A stretch of DNA of 64,000 nt, taken from NCBI RefSeq assembly GCF_004341885.1, contig NZ_SLVX01000002.1, positions 248,001 to 312,000 of the forward strand, written 5' to 3'. The DNA is from Shinella granuli (GTDB lineage: Bacteria; Pseudomonadota; Alphaproteobacteria; Rhizobiales; Rhizobiaceae). The notes under the pieces are model-generated. The model made no database searches. It was not told where the DNA came from and saw only the letters and a program-made list of their open reading frames with translations. Positions within the stretch are counted from its first letter, which is position 1. Each line of letters starts with the position of its first letter. Positions 45,451 to 55,458 of this stretch are shown here, piece after piece. Both the position numbers and the translations under genes were made by a program.

Positions 45451-46710
45451 ATGAGGCGTGTCGTTATCACGGGTACCGGCATGGTATCCCCGCTTGGCTG
45501 TGGCACCGAAGTTACCTGGAGCCGGCTTCTCGAAGGCCGTAGCGGTGCCGCCAGGGTGACCACCTTCGAGGTCGACGACCTCCCCGCGAAGATTGCCTGC
45601 TCGATCCCGCTCGGCGACGGCACCGACGGCACCTACAATGCCGACCAGTGGATGGAGCCGAAGGAGCAGCGCAAGGTCGATCCCTTCATCGTCTACGCCG
45701 TCGCGGCCGCCGACATGGCGCTGGCCGATGCCGGCTGGCACCCGAAGACCGACGAGGACCAGATCGCGACCGGCGTGCTCATCGGCTCCGGCATCGGCGG
45801 CCTCGATGGCATCGTCGAGGCCGGCTATACGCTGCGCGACAAGGGCCCGCGCCGCGTCTCGCCCTTCTTCATTCCCGGCCGCCTGATCAACCTCGCCTCC
45901 GGCCAGGTCTCGATCAAGCACAAGCTGCGCGGCCCGAACCATTCCGTCGTCACCGCCTGCTCGACGGGCGCGCACGCCATCGGCGACGCCAGCCGGCTGA
46001 TCGCGCTCGGCGACGCCGACGTGATGGTGGCGGGCGGCGCCGAATCGCCGATCTGCCGCATCGCGCTCGCCGGCTTTGCCGCCTGCAAGGCGCTCTCGAC
46101 GGAGCGCAACGACGACCCGACCGCCGCCTCGCGCCCCTATGACAAGGACCGCGACGGCTTCGTCATGGGCGAGGGCGCCGGCGTCGTCGTCCTGGAAGAG
46201 CTGGAACACGCGAAGGCGCGCGGCGCGAAGATCTATGCGGAAGTCGTCGGTTACGGCCTTTCCGGCGACGCCTATCACATCACCGCCCCGTCCGAGGACG
46301 GCGACGGCGCCTATCGCTGCATGCAGATGGCGCTGAAGCGCGCCGGCATCCCGGCGAGCGAGCTCGACTACATCAACGCGCACGGCACCTCCACCATGGC
46401 CGACACGATCGAGCTCGGCGCGGTGGAGCGCCTTGTCGGCGATGCCGCCTCGCGCGTCTCCATGTCGTCCACCAAGTCGGCGATCGGCCATCTCCTGGGG
46501 GCCGCCGGTGCGGTCGAGGCGATCTTCACCGCGCTGGCGATCCGTGACAATATCGCTCCGCCGACGCTGAACCTCGACAATCCCGACGTCGAGACGGCGA
46601 TCGACCTGGTGCCGCACAAGGCCCGCAAGCGCGAGATCAACGTGGCGCTGTCCAATTCGTTCGGCTTCGGCGGGACGAACGCATCGCTGGTTCTCAAGCG
46701 CTACGCCTGA
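45451..46710 (+). CDS. fabF: 3-oxoacyl-ACP synthase II
   Basis: 419 residues. Elongating condensing enzyme. Catalytic Cys170 (VTACSTGAHAIG), His311 (NAHGTST) and His347 (IGHLLGAAG). The FGFGGTN C-terminal glycine loop is intact. Starts 108 bp after acpP. Confidence 0.96.
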   Translation: MRRVVITGTGMVSPLGCGTEVTWSRLLEGRSGAARVTTFEVDDLPAKIACSIPLGDGTDGTYNADQWMEPKEQRKVDPFIVYAVAAADMALADAGWHPKTDEDQIATGVLIGSGIGGLDGIVEAGYTLRDKGPRRVSPFFIPGRLINLASGQVSIKHKLRGPNHSVVTACSTGAHAIGDASRLIALGDADVMVAGGAESPICRIALAGFAACKALSTERNDDPTAASRPYDKDRDGFVMGEGAGVVVLEELEHAKARGAKIYAEVVGYGLSGDAYHITAPSEDGDGAYRCMQMALKRAGIPASELDYINAHGTSTMADTIELGAVERLVGDAASRVSMSSTKSAIGHLLGAAGAVEAIFTALAIRDNIAPPTLNLDNPDVETAIDLVPHKARKREINVALSNSFGFGGTNASLVLKRYA

Positions 46711-46724
46711 ACGCCGCCGGCAAG

Positions 46725-46846
46725 CCCCGTCACCCGCCTGCCGGCACCTTCTCCCCGCGGGGGAGAAGGGGAGAACCGAGACGCCGCATCCTCCCTTCCT
46801 TCTCCCCCGCCGGGAGAAGGTGGCCCGAAGGGCTGGATGAGGGGGG
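46725..46846. repeat. Rhizobial palindromic intergenic repeat, diverged long form
   Basis: CCCCGTCACCCGCCT at the left and GGATGAGGGG at the right, with CCTTCTCCCCG / GGGGAGAAGG and CTTCTCCC/GGGAGAAGG hairpins. It sits between fabF and mltG. Confidence 0.7.
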
Positions 46847-46943
46847 CGGCTCGGAGCATCGATATATGCAGCGGGTTCATCCCGCTTTTGCCGTATTGCT
46901 CTGATCGATAGCATCGAGCAATGCCCGAACATGAGGACAGTCC

Positions 46944-48125
46944 GTGAGCGACACGAACGAACCCGGCGAGACGCAGTTTGGCCGCGGCGAGGCCTCCGGC
47001 CAGTCGCGCATCATCCCCAAATCCGCCAACGAGGCCCTTCGGCCGGAGCAGGTGCCGCAGCCGCCGAGCCGTCGCCGCTCGCGCAAGGCGCGCAGCCAGA
47101 TCGTCATCTTCCTGAATTTCGTCATGACCGTGGTCGTCTTCGCCACGATCATCGGCATCGGCATCTTCTATTACGGCGTGAAGAGCTATGAGGAGCCGGG
47201 CCCGCTGACGGCCAACACGAACTTCATCGTGCGCGCCGGCGCCGGCACGAACGAGATCGCGGCCAATCTCGAGCGCAACAACGTCATCACCGACAGCCGC
47301 GTCTTCCGCGTGCTCTCGCGCATCTATCTCGACGGCGAGACGCTGAAGGCCGGCGAATACGAGATCAAGGCCGGCGCGACGATGCGCGAGATCGTCGAAC
47401 TCCTGAAATCCGGCAAGTCGATCCTCTACAGCGTCTCCGTGCCGGAGGGGCTGACGGTCAAGCAGGTCTTCAAGCGCCTGCAGGACGATCCCGTGCTCGA
47501 AGGCGACCTGCCGGCGGACCTGCCGGTCGAAGGCTCGCTGATGCCCGACACCTACAAGTTCTCGCGCGGCACCAAGCGCGCCGATATCCTTCACCAGATG
47601 CAGGACGCGCAGAAGGCGCTGATCGACCAGATCTGGGAGCGCCGCGACGACAACCTGCCGATCGCCACGCGCGAGGAATTCGTCACGCTCGCCTCGATCG
47701 TCGAGAAGGAGACGGGCCGGGCCGACGAGCGGCCGCGCGTCGCCTCGGTCTTCCTCAACCGCCTGGACAAGGGCATGCGTCTGCAATCCGACCCGACGAT
47801 CATCTACGGCATCTTCGGCGGCGACGGCAAACCGGCCAACCGCCCGATCTTCCAGTCGGATCTCGAAAAGCAGACGCCGTTCAACACCTATATCATCAAG
47901 GGCCTGCCGCCGACGCCGATCGCCAATCCGGGCCGGGCCGCCCTGGAAGCGGTCGCCAACCCTTCGCGCACGCCGGACCTCTATTTCGTCGCCGACGGCA
48001 CCGGCGGCCATGTCTTCGCCGAGACGCTGGAAGAGCACAACCAGAATGTCCGCCGCTGGCGCAAGCTGGAAGCGGAAAAGGCGGCCGAGGCCGCGAAAGA
48101 GGCGGAAGCCGCGGGGTCGCAATAA
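46944..48125 (+). CDS. mltG: Endolytic transglycosylase MltG
   Basis: 393 residues, starting with GTG. A cytoplasmic N-terminus (1-50, basic) precedes one membrane helix (51-77). The YceG domain has a LysM-like subdomain (FIVRAGAGTNEIAANLERN) and catalytic Glu254 in ASIVEKETG. Cuts nascent glycan strands, setting their length. The C-terminal 20 residues are Ala/Glu-rich. Confidence 0.93.
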   Translation: MSDTNEPGETQFGRGEASGQSRIIPKSANEALRPEQVPQPPSRRRSRKARSQIVIFLNFVMTVVVFATIIGIGIFYYGVKSYEEPGPLTANTNFIVRAGAGTNEIAANLERNNVITDSRVFRVLSRIYLDGETLKAGEYEIKAGATMREIVELLKSGKSILYSVSVPEGLTVKQVFKRLQDDPVLEGDLPADLPVEGSLMPDTYKFSRGTKRADILHQMQDAQKALIDQIWERRDDNLPIATREEFVTLASIVEKETGRADERPRVASVFLNRLDKGMRLQSDPTIIYGIFGGDGKPANRPIFQSDLEKQTPFNTYIIKGLPPTPIANPGRAALEAVANPSRTPDLYFVADGTGGHVFAETLEEHNQNVRRWRKLEAEKAAEAAKEAEAAGSQ

Positions 48126-48147
48126 ATACCCTCCATTCTTGCAGGAC

Positions 48148-48176
48148 GGCCCCGGTATCCCCGGGGCCATCTTGTT
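48148..48176 (+). terminator. Terminator after mltG
   Basis: GGCCCCGG/CCGGGGCC with a five-base loop, followed by ATCTTGTTTT. Confidence 0.75.
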
Positions 48177-48363
48177 TTCAGGGGCATGCCTTCCGGCTCA
48201 TCCTCACCTTTGATGTGGATCGCGCGACGTTCCATACGCTGCCCGGTTTCCAACCCCGTGAAACTGCTCCACTTTGGGAGATGGTTTTGCGCGCCTGCCG
48301 CGCGTTTCGGCTGCCCCGCCTTCCGGTTCGACCTGCCGTCGCCGGGCGCCACTGGAGGACGAC

Positions 48364-49251
48364 ATGACATTGCAATCGATGACCGGCTTTGCACGGGTCG
48401 AGGGAACCAGCGGGCGCACGCGCTGGGCATGGGAGCTGCGCTCGGTCAACGGCAAGGGCCTCGACATCAGGCTGCGCCTACCGCCCGGCTTCGAGGCGCT
48501 GGAGGGCGACGTGCGGCGCCTTGCCGGCGAAAGCCTTGCGCGTGGCAACCTGCAGATCGGGCTTTCCGTGAGTGTCAGCGAGGCGCAGGTCGAGGCGGTG
48601 GTGAACCAGGGCGCGCTTGCCGCGGTGCTGGCGCTGCGCGAGCAGCTGGCCGGCATGATCGATCCGGCGCCGCTCAGGCTCGATACGCTGCTCACCGTGC
48701 GCGGCGTCGTCGACTTCCGCGAGACGGACGAGAGCGAGGCCGAGCGCGCGGCGCGCGATGCCGATATCCGCGCGGGGCTGTCCGAGGCGATCCGATGTCT
48801 TGCCGAGATGCGCCGCAAGGAGGGCGCGGCGCTCGCCGGGGTGCTGCTCGGCCAGGTCGCCCGCATCGAGACGCTGACGGCGACCGTCGAGGCCGATCCC
48901 TCGCGCAGCGTCCCGGCCATCGCCGAGCGGCTTTCCGCGCAGGTCGCCACGCTCCTGCAGGGAACGACGGCGCTCGACCGCGACCGCCTGCACCAGGAAG
49001 TGGCGCTCATTGCCACCAAGGCGGACCTGCGCGAGGAGATCGACCGGCTGAAGGCGCATGTCGCGGCGGCGCGCGAGCTGATCGCCGAGGGCGGACCGAT
49101 CGGCCGCAAGCTCGATTTTCTCGCACAGGAATTTAACCGGGAATCGAATACGATCTGTTCCAAGTCGAACGCCGCTGCTGTAACGGCTGCGGGTATCGAA
49201 CTGAAGGTCGTCATCGACCAGTTCAGGGAACAGGTCCAGAATCTGGAGTAG
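48364..49251 (+). CDS. yicC: YicC-family protein (endoribonuclease)
   Basis: 295 residues. N-terminal domain MTLQSMTGFARVEG with the SVNGKGLDIRLRLP block, C-terminal DUF1732 with REEIDRLKAHVAAARELI, GRKLDFLAQEFNRESNTICSK. E. coli YicC (YicC/YloC family) has RNase activity on small RNA. ATG 48364 directly opens the conserved block; it is immediately followed by gmk. Confidence 0.9.
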   Translation: MTLQSMTGFARVEGTSGRTRWAWELRSVNGKGLDIRLRLPPGFEALEGDVRRLAGESLARGNLQIGLSVSVSEAQVEAVVNQGALAAVLALREQLAGMIDPAPLRLDTLLTVRGVVDFRETDESEAERAARDADIRAGLSEAIRCLAEMRRKEGAALAGVLLGQVARIETLTATVEADPSRSVPAIAERLSAQVATLLQGTTALDRDRLHQEVALIATKADLREEIDRLKAHVAAARELIAEGGPIGRKLDFLAQEFNRESNTICSKSNAAAVTAAGIELKVVIDQFREQVQNLE

Positions 49252-49254
49252 GCC

Positions 49255-49914
49255 ATGGCCGAGCCGTCGAAGCATATCCACATCGAACGCCGCGGGCTCA
49301 TGCTCGTCATCTCCTCGCCGTCGGGCGCCGGCAAGTCGACCATCGCGCGCAACCTGCTGGAAGCCGATCCGGGCCTCAGCCTGTCGGTCAGCGTCACCAC
49401 GCGCCAGCGCCGGGCGAGCGAGATCGCCGGCCGCCACTACCACTTCATCAACCACAAGGAATTCGAGCGGCTGCGCGACAGCGACGCGCTGCTCGAATGG
49501 GCCGAGGTGCACGGCAATTTCTACGGCACGCCGCGCGAGCCGGTGGAGGAGGCGATGTCCGCCGGCCGCGACATGCTGTTCGACATCGACTGGCAGGGCG
49601 CCCAGCAATTGCAGGAGAAGATGCCGGCCGACGTCGTCTCGATCTTCATCCTGCCGCCCTCGATGACCGAGCTGCAGTCGCGCCTGCACCGCCGGGCCGA
49701 GGATACGGAGGAGGTCATCCAGACGCGCCTTGCCAATTCCCGCGCCGAAATCGAGCACTGGCGGGAATACGACTATGTCATCCTCAACGACGACCTCTCC
49801 GTCGCCTTCGATGCCGTGCAGAGCATCGTCAAGGCCGAACGCCTGCGCCGCGACCGGCGGCACGGGCTGTTCGAGTTCGTGACCAAGCTGGTGACGGAGA
49901 AGCCGGTTTTGTAG
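49255..49914 (+). CDS. gmk: Guanylate kinase
   Basis: 219 residues. Converts GMP to GDP. P-loop SPSGAGKST (21-29), [21 protein letters not shown]-binding region, and [10 protein letters not shown]. Starts three bases after yicC; translationally linked. Confidence 0.96.
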   Translation: MAEPSKHIHIERRGLMLVISSPSGAGKSTIARNLLEADPGLSLSVSVTTRQRRASEIAGRHYHFINHKEFERLRDSDALLEWAEVHGNFYGTPREPVEEAMSAGRDMLFDIDWQGAQQLQEKMPADVVSIFILPPSMTELQSRLHRRAEDTEEVIQTRLANSRAEIEHWREYDYVILNDDLSVAFDAVQSIVKAERLRRDRRHGLFEFVTKLVTEKPVL

Positions 49915-49946
49915 GCGTTCGTCCGCATCCTCTTTACGCGGGATTG

Positions 49947-50082
49947 CCCCTCACCCTAACCCTCTCCCCGCAAGCGGGGAGAGGGGACTTGCCAAACGAA
50001 CGGTATTGGTTGGGGAAACCGGCGCGGCATATCCCTTCGCCCCGCTTGCGGGGAGAAGGTGGCCGGCAGGCCGGAGGAGGGG
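49947..50082. repeat. Rhizobial palindromic intergenic repeat, long form
   Basis: CCCCTCACCCTAACCC to GGAGGAGGGG with two hairpins (CTCTCCCCGC/GCGGGGAGAG and CCCCGC/GCGGGG). Lies between the convergent gmk and rsmA. Highly similar to 28295-28430 and 59965-60096. Confidence 0.85.
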
Positions 50083-50096
50083 CTGGTCCCTAAACC

Positions 50097-50924
50097 TTAC
50101 AGCGCGTTCGCCAGCCGCACGAATTCTTCCACGCTCAACGTCTCCGCCCGCCGCTGCGGGTCGATATCGGCGCGGGCCAGCAGGGCCTCGCCGCCGAGCG
50201 ACTTGACGCTCTGGCGCAGCATCTTGCGGCGCTGGCCGAAGGCGGCGTGGGTGACGCGCTCCAGCGCGGCGACGTCGCAGGGCAAGGGGTTTGCCACCGG
50301 CTCCAGATGCACGACGGAGGAGGTGACCTTCGGCGGCGGCGTGAAGGCCTGGGGCGGCACGTCGAAGGCCATGCGGGCATGGGTGCGCCAGCCTGAGAGC
50401 ACGCCGAGCCGGCCGTAATGGTCGTCATTCTCTTCCGCCACGATGCGCAGGCCCACCTCGCGCTGGAACATCAGCGTCAGCGAGTCCCAGAAGGGCGGCC
50501 AGGCCTTCGGCAGCAGCCAGTTGACGAGAAGTTGCGTGCCGACATTGTAGGGCAGGTTGGCAATGATGCGCACCGGCTCGCCCGGCGCCAGCGCCTCGAA
50601 ATCCGTCTTCAGCGCGTCCCCTTCGATGACCGTCAGGCGGCCCGGATAATGCTCCGAAATCTCCGCCAGCGCCGGCAGGCAGCGCGCGTCGCGCTCGATG
50701 GCGATCACCCGCTTGGCGCCGAGCGCCAGGATCGCGCGCGTCAGGCCGCCCGGGCCGGGGCCGACCTCGATCACCGTATGGTCCTCGATCGGGCCGGCGG
50801 TGCGGGCGATCTTCTGGGTGAGGTTGAGGTCGAGCAGGAAGTTCTGGCCGAGCGCCTTCTTCGCGTCCAGCCCGTGGCGCTGGATGACGTCGCGGAGCGG
50901 CGGCAGCCCGTCGAGTGCGGCCAT
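50097..50924 (-). CDS. rsmA: 16S rRNA dimethyladenosine transferase
   Basis: 275 residues. Dimethylates two adjacent adenines near the 3' end of 16S r[17 protein letters not shown] motif [10 protein letters not shown], and catalytic NLPYN. The start overlaps the pdxA stop by one base (TGATG). Last gene of the lpt operon. Confidence 0.95.
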   Translation of the reverse strand: MAALDGLPPLRDVIQRHGLDAKKALGQNFLLDLNLTQKIARTAGPIEDHTVIEVGPGPGGLTRAILALGAKRVIAIERDARCLPALAEISEHYPGRLTVIEGDALKTDFEALAPGEPVRIIANLPYNVGTQLLVNWLLPKAWPPFWDSLTLMFQREVGLRIVAEENDDHYGRLGVLSGWRTHARMAFDVPPQAFTPPPKVTSSVVHLEPVANPLPCDVAALERVTHAAFGQRRKMLRQSVKSLGGEALLARADIDPQRRAETLSVEEFVRLANAL

Positions 50925-51958
50925 CAGGCGGTCTCCTTCGCGGCCCGTTCATGCCGGGCGAGGTCGTGGGCAAGGCGGAGGGCGGCAAGCAGGCTGTCGG
51001 GCCTGGCGATGCCCTTGCCGGCAAGCGAAAAGGCCGTGCCGTGGTCCGGCGAGGTGCGGATGAAAGGCAGGCCCAGCGTGGCATTGACGGAATCGTCGAA
51101 ACCGAGCGCCTTGGCCGGGATCAGCGCCTGGTCGTGATACATGCAGAGCGCCACGTCATAGGTGGCGCGGGCGGCGTCGTGGAACATCGTGTCGGCCGGC
51201 AGCGGGCCGACGGCGTCGATGTCGGCCGCCTTGAGCCGCTCCACGGCCGGGCGCACGATGGCGTCGTCCTCAAGGCCCAGCGCACCGCCTTCGCCGGCAT
51301 GCGGGTTGAGCCCGGCAAGGGCAAGGCGCGGGCGGGCGATGCCGAAACGCCGGCGCAGGTCCCGTTCGGTGATGGTGGCCGTTTCCACGATCAGTTCTTC
51401 CGTCAGCGCGTCAGGCACGTCCTTCAGGGGAATGTGGATGGTGACGGGAACGCTGCGCAGCTTCGGCCCGGCCAGCAACATGACGGGCAGGGCCTGCCGG
51501 CCGGTCGCCTTGGCGGCGAGGTCGGCGAGGAATTCCGTGTGGCCGGGAAAGCCGAAGCCGGCATCGTAGAGCACGGCCTTGGCGATCGGGTTCGTCACCA
51601 CGGCGGCGGTGCGGCCGGCAAGCGTCAGGGCGACCGCGGCCTCGATCGCACCGGTGATGGCGGCGGCATTGCGGGAATCGGGTGAACCGGCCACGGCCGG
51701 CACGGCGCAATCGCAGGCAAGCACCGGCAGGGCGTCCGGGAAGAGGGCTGCCGCCGTCTCAGGCTCCGCCGCCGCGACGGGAACATCGAGCCCGAGGGCG
51801 ACGGCGCGCGCGCGCAACACCGCGGCATCGCCGATGAAGAGGAAAGGCGGCAGGGACAGCGTCTTGCAGGCCGACCACAGGGCGAGCGTGATATCCGGCC
51901 CGATCCCCGCCGGATCGCCCATGGTGAGCGCCAGCGGAGGAAAACTTGTCGTCGTCAT
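50924..51958 (-). CDS. pdxA: 4-hydroxythreonine-4-phosphate dehydrogenase
   Basis: 344 residues, pyridoxal phosphate biosynthesis. [12 protein letters not shown] at the start, [24 protein letters not shown] (metal His) and [14 protein letters not shown]. Translated together with surA upstream and rsmA downstream. Confidence 0.95.
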   Translation of the reverse strand: MTTTSFPPLALTMGDPAGIGPDITLALWSACKTLSLPPFLFIGDAAVLRARAVALGLDVPVAAAEPETAAALFPDALPVLACDCAVPAVAGSPDSRNAAAITGAIEAAVALTLAGRTAAVVTNPIAKAVLYDAGFGFPGHTEFLADLAAKATGRQALPVMLLAGPKLRSVPVTIHIPLKDVPDALTEELIVETATITERDLRRRFGIARPRLALAGLNPHAGEGGALGLEDDAIVRPAVERLKAADIDAVGPLPADTMFHDAARATYDVALCMYHDQALIPAKALGFDDSVNATLGLPFIRTSPDHGTAFSLAGKGIARPDSLLAALRLAHDLARHERAAKETA

Positions 51959-52037
51959 GGGGCCCTGCCGTCAGCGGGTTGGAGGAGGAACGTCCCGGCC
52001 GCGGCGCCCGTGGCGGGCGCGGGCCGCGGCTCCGGCA

Positions 52038-52976
52038 TCAGCGTTCGGTGATCGTCGCCTTCTTGCGCAGTTCGGCGATGTACTTCTGGCTGTTCTCGTC
52101 GCCCTCGTTGCCCTTGGCCTTGCTGAGGTCCTCGGCGCGGAAGACCATCTCGGCCGCCACGTCGTCGTTGACTTCGCGCTTCTTGCAGATGGCGAGATAT
52201 TCGACGCCGCGCTCGGTGACGCGCGTGCCCGTCGTCATGCCGTTCGCCTTCTCGACGAGCGGCTTCCAGTCCTCCGGCATTTCCGGCGCCAGCACGCGGC
52301 CGAGGTCGCGGATCGAGACGTCGCGCATGGTGGCGGCGAAGACCTTGGCCTGCTCGCAGCCGGGGAACTTCGAGCGCGAGGCTTCCGCCTCCTGCTTGCG
52401 CTTGCCGAGAATGGCGTTGCGGCGCTTCTCCGGCACGACGAAGATGACCTGCTTGAGGAAATATTCGGTGGTGACCGGCTTCTTGCCGCCGTTCTCCTGC
52501 ATGCGCTGGACGAGCGTCTTGCTGTCCTTGGCGGCGCCGTAGCGGGCGTTGACGACGCGCGGCCAGCTCATCTGGATGGCGATATACTGCTTGAAGTGAT
52601 CCGAGCCGACGCCGGCGCGGCTGAGGATCTCGCCGAGCTGCTGGACCGACATCTTGTTGGAGGCGGCAAAGCGGGCATAGGCGGCGTCCACCTCGGCGCT
52701 GCTGACGGACATCTTGAGGCGCAGGATCTCGCCGCGCTTCAGCACTTCGTCGATCATCTGCTCGCGGGCCTTGGCGCGCAGATTGCCGCCAGCGCGCTGC
52801 AGGCGAAGGAAGGCGGCGCGGCGCTCGATCTCGCCTGACGTGACCGGTGTGTTGTTGACGACGGCGACGATCCCGCTCGCCGCCTGGACCGTGCCGGCCG
52901 GAACCGCGATCGTCGCCGCGGCGACAAGCGCCACGCCCATCATCATGGAGCGAACCAGAGAGTGTCTGCCCGTCAT
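52038..52976 (-). CDS. surA: SurA-like periplasmic chaperone lacking a clear PPIase domain
   Basis: 312 residues with a signal peptide (1-32, ending VQA/ASG). SurA_N fold: IVAVVNNTPVTSGEIERRAAFLRL and EQMIDEVLKRGEILR. The C-terminal half (residues about 170-312) has no recognisable parvulin GGDLG-type motif. Probably helps LptD fold. It lies between lptD and pdxA, 145 bp from lptD. Confidence 0.8.
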   Translation of the reverse strand: MTGRHSLVRSMMMGVALVAAATIAVPAGTVQAASGIVAVVNNTPVTSGEIERRAAFLRLQRAGGNLRAKAREQMIDEVLKRGEILRLKMSVSSAEVDAAYARFAASNKMSVQQLGEILSRAGVGSDHFKQYIAIQMSWPRVVNARYGAAKDSKTLVQRMQENGGKKPVTTEYFLKQVIFVVPEKRRNAILGKRKQEAEASRSKFPGCEQAKVFAATMRDVSIRDLGRVLAPEMPEDWKPLVEKANGMTTGTRVTERGVEYLAICKKREVNDDVAAEMVFRAEDLSKAKGNEGDENSQKYIAELRKKATITER

Positions 52977-53121
52977 GCCAGTCCCTTTCCCAAACCCGTT
53001 TCGCGCGCACCGGTATCGTTCGTGCGGGAATGCCGTCCATGCAGGCGGCCTTCACCGGCGGGCGTTTCTCCCGGATGTGCATAATACATGCGGCCAAACG
53101 ATGACAAGAGCGCGGCAGCGC

Positions 53122-55458
53122 TTACTCGAAGCCCGTCAGCGTCGTGTCGCCGACATTGATGTCGCCGAGCGTGCGGAACATCAGCCGCGCGCCGATAGAC
53201 CAGTCGTTCGCCGTCGTGCCGGATTTGTCGCGCGTCTGCTCGTAGACGATCGAGAAGACCGTGTCGCGATCGTCATAGGAGAAACCGATGCCGTTGCGCG
53301 ACAGGCTCTGGCGCTTGATGTCGTAGGTCAGCGACCCGAACACCGACCAGTAGTCCTCGAACTTGAAGGCCGCGGCGCTCTGGATTTCGCTGGAATCCTC
53401 CGCCAGGCCATAGGCCGGCTGTGCCGCGATGCGCGTATAGGTGATTTCCGTCTCGAAGCGGGCGCCATCGAAGCGCACCGAGGTGTCGGCGCGGCGCATC
53501 GAGAAGTCGTCCTTGTCGAGGCGGGCGCTGTGGGCGAACGACAGGCCGTTCGGCAGGTCGATGCCGGCCATGCCGACATAATCGGAGGAATCCGTCTCAA
53601 GGCCCGAATTGGCGCCGGCATTGACGAGGTCGGGCGTGGCGAAGGAGTTCACGCCGCCGAGATGGAAGGACTGGCCGATGATCGAGCGCAGGCGAAGGCC
53701 GTTGTCGAAGGTGCCGGTATAGCGCAGGCCCAGATTGGCGCGCGAACCGCCCTCGATCCGGTCGAAGCCGGAGAACTTGTCGCGTTCGAAAAGGTTGGTG
53801 GCGTCGAAGACGAAGCTCTGGGCGTCCTCGTTCGGCAGGCCGCCGGCATGGTCCTCGTCCGGACGCAGGTAGATCTGCGCGATCGGCTCGAAGAGATGCG
53901 TGCTGTAGTCGGTCGTCGCGAGGATCGGATAGCGCGCCTCGAGGCCGGCGGTCAGCATCGTGCGGGTCGCACTGTTGTCGTCGACGTAATTGCCGGCATA
54001 GCCGAGGCCGGGATCGCTCATGTCGAGGCGGTGGATGTCGCCGCGCGCCGCCAGCAGCGGGGTCAGCACGAGGCCGCCCGGCACGACGAACTGGCGCCGC
54101 CATTCGACTTCGCTGGTCAGCCGCGTCGTGCCGCCGGCAAGGCCGCGGAACCGGTCGTTGCCGCGCACGCTGTAGGCGTCGCGCAGGTCCCGCTCGACAT
54201 TGGTGATGTTCGTGGTGATCGACAGCTCGCCGCCAAGCACCGGCTGCGGCACGATATATTCGTGGTCGAGCGTCTGGGCGATCGCCTGCTTGCGCTCCAG
54301 CCGGTCCTGCGGGTCGGCGTCCTGCACGTCGAAATAGAAGGAACGCAGGTCGAAGACGTTCCGGTCGCCAAGGCCGGTCAGGTAGATCTGGTTGACGTGG
54401 ATGCGGTCTTCCAGGCCGTCGAGGTCGTAGGTGCGCGAGAAGTTGTTGTCGGTCTGCGCCATGACATCCCAGCCGAAGGACCAGCGGGGATTGATCCTGA
54501 AGCGGCCTTCGGAAGCGACCATGCCGCGGAAGTCGTCGCGCCGGTCGCTCGTGCCGCGCGTGAAGACGCCCGGGTTCCACTGGTCGATGCCGGCGGCACG
54601 CAATGTGATCTGGCCGTTGTGGAAGCGCTTGCGGAATTCACCCTCGACGAGGAAGCCCTGACGGGTCAGCACGGTCGGCGAGAGCGTCGCGTCCATGTCC
54701 GGGGCGATGGCGAAGTAGTAGGGCGTCGTGATGCCGAGGCCGAGCTTCTGCTCGTAGCTGAACTGCGGGAAGAGGAAACCGCTCTTCCGCTTGACCGTAT
54801 GGTCAGGCACTTCCAGCACGGGAATATAGGCGATCGGCTTGCCGAACATCTCGAAGCGGGCGCGTTCGAGGCGGATCGTCTTGGTGCGGCCGTTCTGCAC
54901 GACGCGCTCGGCCTTGATCTGCCAGAGTGAGCGGTGCGTCGGGTTGGTGGCGCAGGGCGTGCAGGCGGTATAGACGGCGTGGTTGAGGATCATCTCCTCG
55001 CCGTTGACGCGCTCGCCGCTGGTCGCCGCCAGCTTGGTGAGGTCCGTGGTCTCGATGCGCAACGCATTGACGAAACCGTTGGCGAAATCGTCCGACAGGT
55101 CCATCTCGTCGGCATAGACGCGGTTGCCGGTCGGCTCGATGAGTTCGATATTGCCGTAGGCCGTCAGCCGGCCGGTGTTCTGGTTGTATTCGACCTGGCG
55201 GGCGACGAGCTTGTAGCCGCCATAGTTGATCTGCACCGCGCCGCGGGCGATCACCTTCTCCGTGTCGTTGTTATAGACGAGCTCGTTGGCCGCCAGCAGC
55301 AGCTTGGCATCGTCGGGGATCTTCGGCTCCATCGACTGGATGTCGGGCGCCTGCGCCCGGGCGGGAAGCGTGCAGGCGGACACGATGGCGCACGCGGCCG
55401 CACCTGCAAGCAGGGCGGCTCTCAACCACCGATTCGTTTTGCGGTCGCCTACCGCCAC
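53122..55458 (-). CDS. lptD: LPS-assembly protein LptD
   Basis: 778 residues. A signal peptide (1-36), an OstA/LptA-like periplasmic beta-jellyroll (about 45-250) and a C-terminal outer-membrane beta-barrel. Inserts LPS into the outer leaflet. A GTG start at 55456-55458 shares a base with the lptG stop (TAGTG). Cysteines in the mature N-terminal region (around 180, YTACTPCATN) may form the disulfides expected for LptD. Confidence 0.92.
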   Translation of the reverse strand: MAVGDRKTNRWLRAALLAGAAACAIVSACTLPARAQAPDIQSMEPKIPDDAKLLLAANELVYNNDTEKVIARGAVQINYGGYKLVARQVEYNQNTGRLTAYGNIELIEPTGNRVYADEMDLSDDFANGFVNALRIETTDLTKLAATSGERVNGEEMILNHAVYTACTPCATNPTHRSLWQIKAERVVQNGRTKTIRLERARFEMFGKPIAYIPVLEVPDHTVKRKSGFLFPQFSYEQKLGLGITTPYYFAIAPDMDATLSPTVLTRQGFLVEGEFRKRFHNGQITLRAAGIDQWNPGVFTRGTSDRRDDFRGMVASEGRFRINPRWSFGWDVMAQTDNNFSRTYDLDGLEDRIHVNQIYLTGLGDRNVFDLRSFYFDVQDADPQDRLERKQAIAQTLDHEYIVPQPVLGGELSITTNITNVERDLRDAYSVRGNDRFRGLAGGTTRLTSEVEWRRQFVVPGGLVLTPLLAARGDIHRLDMSDPGLGYAGNYVDDNSATRTMLTAGLEARYPILATTDYSTHLFEPIAQIYLRPDEDHAGGLPNEDAQSFVFDATNLFERDKFSGFDRIEGGSRANLGLRYTGTFDNGLRLRSIIGQSFHLGGVNSFATPDLVNAGANSGLETDSSDYVGMAGIDLPNGLSFAHSARLDKDDFSMRRADTSVRFDGARFETEITYTRIAAQPAYGLAEDSSEIQSAAAFKFEDYWSVFGSLTYDIKRQSLSRNGIGFSYDDRDTVFSIVYEQTRDKSGTTANDWSIGARLMFRTLGDINVGDTTLTGFE

